Source of the DNA: Platanthera guangdongensis
Taxonomy: Eukaryota > Streptophyta > Magnoliopsida > Asparagales > Orchidaceae
Reading direction: 5' to 3'
NCBI GenBank assembly: GCA_039583875.1
Contig: CM077166.1
Location: forward strand, 85,496,564-85,560,563
DNA length: 64,000 bases
A model generated the notes under the pieces. It ran no database searches and had not been told where the DNA came from. It saw only the letters and a program-made list of their open reading frames with translations. The position numbers and the translations under genes were made by a program. Shown here piece after piece: positions 34,001 through 44,272 of the stretch (position 1 is the stretch's first letter; each line of letters starts with the position of its first letter).

Positions 34001-35774
34001 TTAAATGCAAGTCTTAGCTAGCAACTGGAGACGGGATCGGAGGAAGACCGTCGTTTTCCCGGTAATACCTTAAGTTACTAGGGTTATACTAAAGCAATAG
34101 GGAGAGCTGGGGAGATACATGGGTAGCCATCAACTAAAATAAATATCCTTGCGAAAGGGAACGCTGGGCGTAATCCCAACACAGTTCCTAGTGCCCCTTG
34201 AGAGCCCTTCACAGGGAATACCGGGGGCAGTCCTGGGATTAACCTTAAATCTCTAAGTATAATAAACTGTAGACAAGAGTAGTATAATAGGTTAGGACAT
34301 TGACGTACCTTCTCGCCCGTGTGGGGTTGGAGAGATTCATGATATATGCTCACCCGTTTTGGGGTTTGAGGGAGTTGGCATAAAGGCACTGATGTGCGTT
34401 CTCACCCGGGTTTGGGTTTGAGGGATTCAGGACGGGTTTTGGTCCTGCGAGCGGAAGGCTCGGTATGAAGTACTTGCATGTGCATAAATATCGTGGCGGG
34501 GCATGCGGTACTGGCCGTTCGTCATACCGATGGCAGTACGGTGCACCAGGCGGTTGTGGGAGTTAGAGGGGCCAGTGGGTTGTTTTACACTGCGGTCTGG
34601 AGGACGACCCCCGATAACACACATCCGACCCAACAAGACTGACGGGTTTGTCAGCAAAGTACGTACGCGAGACTCTAGAGTGCACCTTGGACGTGTACAG
34701 AGGCGTATGAGAGGGGTCTAAGGCTTGGTAGTGTGCATACCGGTCTAGAAGCGGAGACGCCCGCTCCGCTGCTGCCGTAGCCACAGCGGTGGTACCCGAG
34801 AGTGATGCTAGCTCTCAAAAAGTGGGAACTAAAGGTCTGTGTGCACAGAGTCGTTGTGTGTGAGTTGCACTTGCCTGCGCATAAAATTGCATCATATCAT
34901 TCATTCATATTAGGTCATACGCTTCATAGATCCTTATCATATAAATTAGTATGGGCTCTTTTATATGATAAGTTAAATTTCCTGGAAATCCTAACTTATA
35001 TATTTGTATGGGCATTTATATAAGTTAGGGTACGTTTGTGATGATAGCATAGTGGTAGCTTAGCTTATTTACTTGTTCATGTTACTGTTCTTTACTTTCC
35101 TTTACTGCACCGCTCTTACTTATTACTTGTACCATACTTAGAACTGCTAGAGTAGGATTACATTACTTATTACAGCTCTAGTTAGATATTGTCACCTGCT
35201 TCCACTTTGTTACCCCTTATTGTCCTCCGCTTCGTCCTCCCGCTCGGTGCCTAGGAGCTGCGGGGCGAGGTGCGGAGGAAACGACTTAGTCTTTTTGACT
35301 AATGGTCGGTGACCAACTATTTTTAGGAGCCCGTGGAGATGGAGCACCAGCACGTCGAGGAGGCAGGGCATGAGGAGCAGATACCACTTTAGCAGGCTAC
35401 TACCACTACTGTGCGTCCTCAGGTGGGACGAGATCTGATGATCTAGTTTAGCTTCCGCTTCTACTATTTTGTGAGAGAGAGATTTGATGTACTGGGCATA
35501 AGCCCTTTTTACTCTTTCTTTTGTACTATTCTGTGGACTATTGATGTACTATTCATTTCCTTTATATGATTGTACTGTGACTTGTGGACTGATGGCATTT
35601 ATTTACAGTTTACTTCTTTCTTCTCATGTTGGCCTACAGGTTTATGATCGTACTAGCCGGCAGGATCGGCGTGTTGCGGTGTCGACTAACCCGTGAGTTA
35701 GTGCCACCGTAAGACGGCGGTTCTGGGCATAAGATCCGGTATCCCTCCTTGGTAAGGGGGAGGGGGGTCTTACA
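31086..35774 (+). repeat. 3' LTR of element A (4.69 kb)
   Basis: It matches 21518-26188 throughout, ending GGGGGTCTTACA followed by the CAGAG duplication. Differences include an extra GCCTTACCTTTAATTT-type stretch near 32532 and TAAAA at 34135-34139 where the 5' LTR has TTTTA. Confidence 0.95.
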
Positions 35775-35779
35775 CAGAG
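35775..35779. repeat. target-site duplication of element A (right)
   Basis: CAGAG, identical to 21513-21517. Confidence 0.95.
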
Positions 35780-36574
35780 AACTAAATTCGTCGAGCTGAG
35801 AACCAAATTCGTCGACCTGAGAAAAGTTCTGGACTAAGACGAAATACTCTGCATCTGCTGAAATGCTGTGTCGACACAAATTGGTGTCGACAGATTGATC
35901 TTGGTGTCGACATAAGCTGGTGTCGACTGATATCCTGGTGTCGACACAAATCCTCTAGTGTCGACATAAGCTGGTGTCGACTGAAATCCTGGTGTCGACA
36001 TAAGCTGGTGTCGACTGAAACCCTGGTGTCGACATAAGCTGGTGTCGACTGAAATCCTGGTGTCGACACAAATCGTCTGGTGTCGACTCAAACCCTAAGT
36101 GTCGACACAGATTCTCTGAGTACGAAAATCGTCGAGTAGAGATTAGTATTCGTCGACCTGAGAAGCTGTGAACTTGAGGTCCAAGTTCGTCAAGCTCAGA
36201 ATATAATTCGTCGACCGAAGCTTGATGTTGGACTTAGAGAAATTCTGAAGTAGTCCTGATAATGCTTGAAGTAGAATCCCGGTGTTCGTCGAACAAAGAA
36301 CATAGTTCGTCGAGCTCAGCACTACGAATTGTCTCACGATCGTCGAGCGCAGAACTCCCTTCGTCGAGCTGAGTTTGATGAACGTCGAACTCATTTCACT
36401 TAGTCTGAAAATTGATAGATCTGGAGTTCCTGATGGTCTTGAGGAAGGCTGGTCCATCTGAAGTTGAGATAAAGGACTGTCCTAGACTCTAAGACAAAAA
36501 CATGACCCAGACTATACATGATGGGTCACATCCTAAGTAAGTGGACCTAGCCCAAATCAACTAGGGATCCAACA
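35780..36574 (-). repeat. 3' LTR of element E, proximal part
   Basis: It matches 45534-46324 of the 5' LTR. It includes the GTGTCGACA array (35872-36112) and further TCGTCGA half-sites. It begins, on the minus strand, TGTTGGATCC next to the PPT. Confidence 0.93.
35872..36112. repeat. GTGTCGAC tandem array in E 3' LTR
   Basis: A repeat built from CTGGTGTCGACATAAG and CTGGTGTCGACTGAAATC, about 35 bp per pair, present four to five times, with variant ends CACAAATCCTCT. The GTCGAC core is palindromic. The same array stands at 45615-45860 in the 5' LTR, showing it predates insertion. Confidence 0.88.
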
Positions 36575-36593
36575 ATCTCCCCCTATTTGGGTG
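36575..36593 (-). other. polypurine tract of element E
   Basis: On the minus strand CACCCAAATAGGGGGAGAT directly precedes the LTR start TGTTGGATCC, the same tract as in element H (107-120). Confidence 0.92.
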
Positions 36594-36772
36594 AGGTCAC
36601 TAACAAAGACTCCAAGCAAAGAACCAACTGAAAAACAAAGCAAAATTGAGAAATATATCTGGCAGAGAATTTACAACACATGCATCAGATATATATATAT
36701 ATATACATACAGGCTTTATTTTAATATAAGATATAGTCTGAAATAGAAGCAGAAATGAAAATAACCACAAAA
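36594..36772 (-). other. 3' untranslated spacer of element E
   Basis: A short non-coding stretch between the ORF3 stop and the PPT, with a (TA)n run near 36690-36704. No feature beyond that. Confidence 0.6.
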
Positions 36773-39528
36773 TTACTTCTCTATCTTCTTCTGTTTTAGC
36801 TTGTCTTCTGGTGCTTTATCTCCTGGCTTTTTGAAAATGATTTCCCTATTGGGATCTGAAGCTTGATCCTTGGTCATAGTCATGTCAACTGCGCCTATAA
36901 TGTTCAGTGAAGTGGCTCTGGGGACAACTGCTTCTGGGTGAAGATGCATGTACTCATCAACATTGAGTAGCTTGTTTGCTTTCCCAAATCTCTTTAGCTC
37001 ATCTCTCCTGTACTGAGACATAGTAGTTAAGCCTGTTGTGTCCTTACCTTCAGCTTTAGCTTTGTTGATTAGAGATAAGTCAATGATCTCATGGAACCTT
37101 GCCATTCTGGCTGTGTTGGTTGTTTCTGGATCTTCAGGAGGAGAATAGGGCCTTTCAGCTTCATGTTCCTTAGATTCCTGGTGCTGCTGTTGCTGTTGTT
37201 GTTGGTGTTGTCTGCCTGAAGATGGTGGCCTTGGCTGACTACCACCAGAAGATCTCCCTGTTTGTCTCTGATAAGTTTGAATATGGGCAGATCTCTGAGG
37301 GCCAGAGCCAGAGGCACCAACTGCTGGAGGAGGAGGAGGAGGAGGATCCTTTCTGTATCTATGAATTGGGGGAGGAGAGAATCTCATACTCCTCTTCTTC
37401 TCTTTTTGCTGGTTCTTTGATAGCCACATCCATGCAGGCATCCCTTTGTAAGGAGCAACATTGTGCAGAATATAGTATGGAGTGTCTGCAGTGGGATTAT
37501 GCCTGGGAGCAGGAGGAGGAGGAGCCTTCCTTTTCTTAGAAAGCAACTTCTTTTTCTTTTTAGCAGCCTCCTCATCTGATTCATCATCATCATCATCATG
37601 AGAACCTGAGCTCTAAGGATTGTCATACAGAGCATTCAACTTCCTCAGGGTTTCATCAGGAATGATAAGAGGTTTTTCTTGAGGGGGGATAGATGGTTCA
37701 GAGGGTGAGGGTTCAACAGCAGTAGAGACAGAGCTTTCAGCTGCTGTCTTGTTCTCTTCTTCAATGTCTGCCAGAATGAGCTCATCCAGATCAGGCATGG
37801 GAGAATCATCCATGATAAAATCTGGGACAGAGCAGATTTCTGGAATGGACACAGGAATTGGGACAGCAGTAGGAGCAGCAAAGGTGTCACAAAGTTTCTT
37901 GGCAACTGCTGGACTGGCTGGAGAGGTATACTGGACAATAGCCTAATATGGCTTAGCAACCTCTGCTGAAGGAAACTTCATATATACAGAATCAAAGGTA
38001 TGAAGTAACTCAGATAAATTAATTGTGGGATTTATAATGAAATCACCAGCAGTTGTTATTGTATCTACTGACTCATCAAAGCTAATGTCAGTGTCCATAA
38101 ATTGAATAAAATCAATTGCTGTATCTGTAACTGCAACTTCATTATCAAGCACTGTATCAACTGTATCTGTAGTATCAAAAATTGGATCTGCAGTATCAAC
38201 TATATCTGTATCAACTGTATCAACCTCTACAGCTGCTGCACCAGCTTCATCATGGAGCATCTCCCCCTGCCTGGGTTCAGGAGAACCTGGAGCCAGGCCC
38301 CTGAATGAAGAGGGAGCAGCAGAAAGGGCTGTGATTTGTGCAGATAAAGAATTAATGGAATTCACCAGAGGTGTAATGGCCTCTATGATGAGTGCTTGAA
38401 TGAGAGGAGTCAGAAGAGAGATGATGGAGGGAATGGTGCAGGAGTCCAGAAGTGGAGAAGGAATGGTGGAGGGGATAGAAGAAGAGGAGGAAGGAAGAAT
38501 ATGTGGAGGGGATAATGGAGGGAGAGTAGTGTGTGGTTCAGTGGGTATGGTGTAGGATGGAATAGTAGATAGGTGTGGGGGAAGAGGGGATTGAGGAGGT
38601 GAGGGAATACGGGTTGTAGTGGGGGAAACTGGAGGTGTAGGGATATGTGCAAGATCAAGCGGTGGAGATTGATGTTGGGGTGGAGTCAATTGAGGTGCAG
38701 GAGGAGTGGGAAGAGATTTGGGAGGTGGAATGGCCTCTTCAGTGTCAGGGTGGGGAGTGACCTTGACGGTCCTTGTGCTCTCAAAAGCATTGATGGAGGA
38801 GGAGGAACCCTTGGAGGGTTTGGTGATTGTCCTCTCCCATCTGCCAAACAAGGCGCAGGTGAGGCACTTGCTGGCATTGATGAATGTGGTCGGGGAGACA
38901 AAACATTCACTGGCCTTTTCCTGGAGGAAAATCCCCAGGATTCTGCCGTAGCAGACTTCCTTCTTGCTTGTTTTCTTCTTGATTTGGTCAAAGAAGACCA
39001 TGCCCCAATCGACCTGTCGTTTGTTGAGCACTGCGCACATAATCAGGAATTGATGGCGAGTGATATAGTCATGTGCCGAGTGCTTGCCCATCAGAATTTT
39101 TCCTACAATGTCGGCCAAAAATTGATAGGCGGCAGACAGTTGCTTCTTCAGAAGCTTATTAGGGTTGCTGCCGGAGAAACCCATTACTTTCAACATATCA
39201 GAATATTCCTCAGCGTCCATTTCCAAGTTGTCTTCACCATTGATCAGTCCAAAAATTTCAGAAAGTACTGCTGGAGATAGGGAAACGGCAGTGTTTCCAA
39301 TATGTCCTGTCAGATCTCCATCTTCAGAAACGGTTGCAGTGTATACCCATTCTCTTATCTCGGTTGAGTGTAGCTTGATGCTACGAGTCATGAAGTCCTT
39401 GGATGAAATTCTTCAAGTAATTCCAGAATATAAAGAAAAATTGGATCGGAATGTTGGAAAGACTCAAAATCCATGGAGAATGTTGCATCAAACTTCATCG
39501 CCGCAAGTGCTCCTGGAGGAATCGCCAT
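36773..39528 (-). pseudogene. ORF3 of Copia element E: long accessory protein downstream of RNase H (two TAG, one frameshift)
   Basis: About 918 codons from ATG 39528 (MAIPPGALAAMKFD) to TAA at 36773, with a one-base frameshift near 39410 and in-frame TAGs at 37945-37943 and 37615-37613; otherwise one frame. The N-terminal third (TATVSEDGDLTGHIGNTAVS, then QLSAAYQFLADIVGKIL, YITRHQFLIMCAVLNKRQVD) resembles the 'putative plant transposon protein' family (Pfam Transposase_32, judged from pattern only). Next come a Pro/Ser-rich linker, a hydrophobic stretch (IPSIISLLTPLIQALIIEAI) and an Asp/Thr repeat. The C-terminal third has acidic patches, a basic cluster KKKKKLLSKKRK that could be a nuclear localisation signal, poly-Pro and a poly-Gln run. 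There is no N-terminal signal peptide. Its position is that of Sirevirus env-like ORFs; the function is unknown. Confidence 0.78.
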
Positions 39529-39926
39529 TGATGACCTGCAAAGAAAATCACAGAGAAAACGGCGATTAAGAGCAAAGGAACTGAAAGCGCGGGACGGAGG
39601 TCGAAGAAAACCTAGATATAAGATTTTCAGAATATGAATCGACAAGCTCCGTTCCACGAAAAGAAACAGTTCTTCGAACTGAGGTCGACGAAATAATATA
39701 GAGGTGAGTAGTTCGTCGAACTCATTTAGAAGAATTGAAAACAGTTCGTCGAACTCCGTTCGACAAAATGGTTTCTGAAGCAAGGTTCGTCGATCTCTGA
39801 GTGACGAAAATTGTTTCCACACAGAGAATTCGTCGGACTCCGTTCGACGAGAATCTCTCAAACTTTTCCTAATTCGTCGAACTCCGTTCGATGAACTCTG
39901 CAAAATTCGTCGAATGCAGACAGAAA
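39529..39926 (-). other. spacer between RNase H and ORF3 with dyad array
   Basis: Non-coding apart from an open frame that is a by-product of the repeats. It would be the ORF3 leader. Seven TTCGTCGA-N7-TCGACGAA dyads fill 39670-39913. Confidence 0.7.
39670..39913. repeat. TTCGTCGA-N7-TCGACGAA dyad array upstream of ORF3
   Basis: Left half-sites start at 39670, 39712, 39745, 39786, 39829, 39873 and 39906 (steps 42, 33, 41, 43, 44, 33). In each, the right half-site follows after exactly 7 bp, though some are decayed (TAGAAGAA, GTGACGAA). Four spacers read ACTCCGT or ACTCATT. Confidence 0.85.
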
Positions 39927-41545
39927 TTAATTCAACTCTTCTCCATTAAGCATTCCCAGTTGATTTATAAAGAACAGATGGGTTTTCTCATCTAAAGGTT
40001 TGGTGAAAATATCTGCTCTCTGTAAATCAGTAGGAATATGAATCAAGTTAATCTTCTTTTTGTCTACATTATCTCTAATAAAATGATGTCTTATTTCGAT
40101 ATGTTTAGTCCTAGAACGATGAACTGGATTCTGAGCTATAGCAATAGCACTTGTATTATCACAAAATAAGGTTGAATTATTTAAGTTGATACCATAATCT
40201 AGGAGCTGGTTTTGTATCCATAGCATCTGTGAACAACAGCTGTCAGCAGCCATGTACTCTGCCTCAGTAGTTGATGTAGATACAGATGTCTGCTTTTTGC
40301 AAAACCAGGAGACAAGTCTCATACCCAGGAACTGGCAAGTTCCAGAGGTACTTTTCATGTCCACTCTACATCCAGCATAGTCAGCATCTGAGTATCCAGT
40401 TAACTCAAATTCTGACTCTGCAGGATACCAGAGTCCTAAACTAGGACAACTCTTTATATATATCAAAATCCTTTTTAGAAAAATAATATGAGATTCTTTA
40501 GGATTCACTTGGAATCTAGCACAAAGGCATGTGTCAAACATTAGGTCAGGCCTACTAGTTGTTAAGTATTATAGGGATCCAACAATTGCCCTACAATGTT
40601 TCTGATCTACAAGTTTCCCTGCTGCATCAGAATCCACAACATCATTGGTAGCCATAGGTGTTTCATTCCTGAAGCATCACTCATCCCAAACTTCTTAATA
40701 AGCACTTTAGCATACTTAGATTGGGAGAGGAAGATACCATTAGGGAGCTGCTTCACTTGGAGACCAAGGAAGTAGGAAAGCTCACCCATGCTACTCATCT
40801 CAAATTTGGAATGCATGAGGTCAGCAAACTTCTTGCACAATTTGGGATCAGTAGACCCAAAAATAATGTCATCCATATATATTTGTACCAAAAAGATTTG
40901 GTCCTTATGATGTCTAGTGAAAAGAGTTTTATATATGGTTCCTCTTGTAAATTTATGCTCTAAAAGAAATCTTGCTAAGGTCTCATACCAAGCTCTTGAA
41001 GCTTGCTTTAAACCATAGAGAGCTTTATGCAATTTGTAAACATAAGAGGGTTGAGTTAGAGAGATAAAACCTGGAGGTTATTCTACATAAACCTCTTCTA
41101 GAAGTACACCATTCAGAAAGGCACTCTTAACATCCATCTGGAATACTTTGAACTTTCTGTAGGCTGCATAGGCTAGGAATATTCTAATGGCCTCCAACCT
41201 TGCAACAGGGGCAAAGGTTTGGTCATAGTCTATTCCTTCATCTTGCATATAGCCTTGAGCAACAAGTCTAGCCTTGTTTCTTACTATGTTCCCTTGTGCA
41301 TCCAATTTGTTCCTATAGACCCATTTGGTTCTAATAACTGGGTAGTTATGGGGTCTTGGAACCAAATCCCAAACTCTACATCTCTCAAATTGATTTAGTT
41401 CCTCTTGCATTGCAAGAATCCAGTGGGGATCTTCCTCAGCTTCATGGATGGTGAGAGGTTTAATTTGAGAGAGAAAACAGGCATGCATCAAGTCTTGATT
41501 GAGCTGATGTCTTGTCTGTACACCAACTGAAATGTCTCCAATCAC
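39927..41545 (-). pseudogene. RT and RNase H of Copia element E (broken)
   Basis: On the minus strand the Copia RT runs [56 protein letters not shown] and [14 protein letters not shown] (at about 41080, where VEQPPGF is usual) interrupts it, and the same frame resumes HKALYGLKQASRAWYE and catalytic YMDD (near 40879). After a frameshift around 40600-40545, RNase H follows: GYSDADYAGC, STTEAEYMA, FCDNTSAI and the C-terminal DIFTKPL. The order RT-RH without a following integrase and the YMDD form are Copia-type. These lesions make it non-functional. Confidence 0.93.
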
Positions 41546-42185
41546 TTGAGATCTGGGGTGATCTCTAAGTGTGACAAGATCAGTTGGTGGAGTTGGTTGA
41601 GCAACAGCTTCTGTAAATAATTCCTCTTGAGGAATAGTACTGGCTGTTTATGGAAGTTCAGTTACTTCCTCTTGGACTTCTTCTTCACTATCTTCAGCAG
41701 CCTGTGGAGTGGGATGAGTTAGAACCTCTTGGGTAAGGTTTAGTCCATCCATAGACTCACACGGTGGTGAAACCTTTTTGAAGGTCACTGCTCCAATGCT
41801 TACTCTTCCATATCCTTCTAACTAACCACTCTTTGAGTCTCCAAATATCACCTTTGGTCCTAGCTTGGACTTGTAGCTGGAGAGATTTGCTTTACTTCCA
41901 GTCATGTGCTTGGAGCAGCCACTGTCCAGGTACCAAGTCTTACTCAACCTTGGACAGCTCTTCACATGTACCTGCATTAAAAAATAAAGCTCAATTGTTC
42001 TTGACCCAGGTTATCTTGGGTCCTTGGTTTGGCTGAAAAGTAAAACTAGAAATGACTAATAAGGCAGGTTGAAACTTATACCCTAGAGGGTGATATCTCC
42101 TAGGTGGGATTATCCAATCAGCTACTGGATTAAATGTCTTGTTAGCTGCTTTAAAATTTCTATAGGAGAAATGATTTATATTTGG
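41546..42185 (-). pseudogene. protease remnant fused to RT linker; integrase deleted (element E)
   Basis: On the minus strand near 41905 the frame reads TWYLDSGCSKHMTG, the Copia protease active site (D-S-G), and continues KVIFGDSKSG. It then passes, through a stop at about 41823, into KVSPPCESMDGL, an acidic linker and [16 protein letters not shown], which is the region just before RT. The whole integrase (HHCC finger and D,D35E core, normally about 1.4-1.5 kb between these points) is absent. This is an internal deletion, so the copy would need integrase in trans. Confidence 0.82.
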
Positions 42186-44113
42186 TCATTCTGGGATCGA
42201 CGAATTATTGTGAGTTCGTCGACCAGAGTTCGACGAACGGGGATGAGATCGTCGACCTCCACTCAAAGAATGACCATGCTCATTTTCTGCGTCCCACATT
42301 CGTCGACCTCTGCTCGACGAACCATACACAGTTCGTCGATCGCAGTTGGACGAATAATTATTTCTGAAGTTTGCGTTCAGCGTTCGTCGATTGGGGTTCG
42401 ACGAACTTGCAGGATTTCGTCGATCTGAGTTCGACGAATTCTGCTGAACTTGGTTTTTAACAACTTTCTTCTGTTTTCTGTTTCTATTGTCTAGGGGATT
42501 TGACTTGTTTTCTGACATGGGTTTTTCAATTAGTTTATCTTTACCTTTAACAGTGATAAACTTTATGGGAGTAGAAAGTATATTCTTCTTTATTATGGGG
42601 GGTAAACTTGATGAAGCACCCAAGCCCAACTTGCCATTTAATCTGGCATTTACTGTGCTTGTGATATCCATCAGCTTGAGGCTTCTCCCATTGAGAGATT
42701 TCTCAAGTTGTTTTGCCTCACATAATTCAAATTTTAACTTGATTATCTGTTCATTAGCTAGTGTCAATTGATCAGTTAGTTTCTATTTTCTGTGCTGACA
42801 GATTCAAGGTTTTCTAGTCTAGTCCTCAAGGTTTTTATTTCTTTCTCTGAGTTTATTAGATCCATGCACATAGTTTTAAATTCTACTTTAAATAAGTCAG
42901 AATTGAAATCAAAACTAGAAATCACCTGATCAGCCTCTGAGTCTGAGGCACCTTCATCTTCAGAATCCTCTTCTGATCCACAGTTGCTTCTGGAGGCATC
43001 TATTGACATTAGGCACACCTCCTTGGATATGGCTTCTTCCTCTTCTTCATTGGAGCTGGAGGAGGATGTTTCCTCTTCTGTGTCACTCCAGGACTCAGCA
43101 ACAAATCCTTTGTCTTTCCTTTTATATTTGTTGGAGGAGGGTCTGCTGCTTTGTTTTCTTCTGGAATCCTTATACCTACCCTTGTCCTTTTTCTGATTCT
43201 CTGGGCATTCTGAAATATAGTGCCCAGGCTTTCTGCATCCAAAACATACAAGCTCCTTAGTTGGTGTCTTGTCATATTTGGGCTTATCATCCTGCCTGGA
43301 TGATTTTCTTCTAAAGTCTTTTCTTGCCATTTTGTAGAATCTTTTGGCAAAAAGACTAATTAACTCTTCATTGGATGTAGATGTTTCATTGTCTTCAGAA
43401 GCTTTGAAGGCCAAGTTGTGCTCCTTCCTAACTAGGGTAGTTGCCTTCTGTTCTGCTGCCTCTCTTGATTTAACAAGCTGCTCATATGACTTCAGCTTGC
43501 CTAACAGAGATTCTGTTGAAATCTCATTGAGGCTTCTGGCTTCTTTGATTGACCAGATTCTGGAATCCCATGAACTGGGGAAACACATCAGTATCTTGTC
43601 ATTCACCTCAGTTAAGGTGATGTCCTTGTCAAGATTCTTGAGTTCACTGATGATTGAACTTAATCTATTGTACATCTCAGCCACAGATTCTGTCTCATCC
43701 TTTTTGAAATTCTCATAGAGAGAAATGAGACTGGATCTCCTATCCTTTCTTTCATCAGCTGAGCCTGCTACCATTTGGTTGAGAGAGTCCCAAATTGCCT
43801 TGGTTGAGGTGCACTCAGCCACCTTCTGAAATATGTCATCTGACATTGTTTGGGCCAGAATATTCATAGCCTTTGCATCAGCCATCTTGGCTTTCTTATA
43901 GGCTTCAGTATTGTCTGGAGGTGGTACTGCACTCATATTAGTTGATGTGCTGGCAAAAGTTGCAGGAGCTGGAGGAACACCTATTGAAATGACAGAAAAA
44001 ATATCCTCATCAATGGAGTTCATATATAATCTAATTCTTGCCTTCCAGATGGCAAACTTATTAAGATTGCACATTGGAGGTCTGATGCTTGTATAATCCT
44101 TATTTTGGGCCAT
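42186..44113 (-). pseudogene. gag of Sirevirus-like Copia element E (one frameshift)
   Basis: The start is the ATG at 44113 (MAQNKDYTSIRPPM); an open frame extends further upstream but through the PBS. The N-terminal half is the Copia Gag domain (FAIWKARIRLYMNS, KAIWDSLNQMVAGS, SLYENFKKDETESVAEMYNR). The CCHC knuckle CFGCRKPGHYISEC is followed by a basic stretch and a Ser/Glu-rich acidic region (SDTEEETSSSSSNEEEEE), typical of Sireviruses. The frame shifts near 42776; the continuation ending at 42186 holds a coiled-coil-like segment and a tail of S-S-N-x-x-R-R peptides encoded by the dyad array at 42215-42438. It forms the capsid of the particle. Confidence 0.88.
42215..42438. repeat. in-frame dyad array inside E gag (84-bp higher-order repeat)
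   Basis: Six dyads TTCGTCGA-N7-TCGACGAA start at 42215, 42248, 42299, 42332, 42383 and 42416. Steps are 33, 51, 33, 51, 33, so the array is three tandem 84-bp (28-codon) units of two dyads each. On the minus strand each dyad encodes S-S-(N/R)-x-x-R-R. Copy 42248 is decayed on its right arm. Confidence 0.92.
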
Positions 44114-44254
44114 GTCTGTGAGAAGGATAAGTCCAATAACAGAATAAAAACAAACAGATCTAACTAAAGTATCTTTGGGTTCAGGTGTTAGCCTGTGCAA
44201 CGACCAAGGTGTGGTATGTTTAACCAACCTGGAAGATGTGGTATTATTAACCAA

Positions 44255-44272
44255 CCTGGCTCTCATACCAAT
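44255..44272 (-). other. primer-binding site of element E
   Basis: On the minus strand ATTGGTATGAGAGCCAGG follows the LTR end CTGAACTTTCA. It matches the initiator tRNA-Met complement TGGTATCAGAGC with one change. Confidence 0.85.

Larger units (their letters stand above)
21518..35774 (+). mobile_element. Tekay/Del-like chromovirus (Gypsy) element A
   Basis: A complete element: 5' LTR 21518-26188, PBS, gag, an intron-like gap, pol with chromodomain, and 3' LTR 31086-35774, flanked by a perfect 5-bp TSD with the empty site preserved elsewhere in the window. Total length is 14.26 kb. The LTRs (about 4.68 kb) differ by few substitutions and one 16-17 bp indel, so A is the youngest element here. 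The only coding lesions are three TGA at the gag end and one TAG in RT, all explicable as C-to-T changes. Confidence 0.96.

Noticed and set aside
36773..39528. ORF3 of element E as a retroviral-type envelope gene
   Set aside because: No signal peptide, no convincing transmembrane pair or cleavage site; a basic NLS-like cluster and polyQ argue for an intracellular protein. Only its position is envelope-like.
42215..42438. Regular short repeats with spacers, resembling a CRISPR array
   Set aside because: Repeats are 8-bp half-sites of a dyad inside a retrotransposon gag, spacers are homologous and the DNA is plant nuclear; no cas genes.
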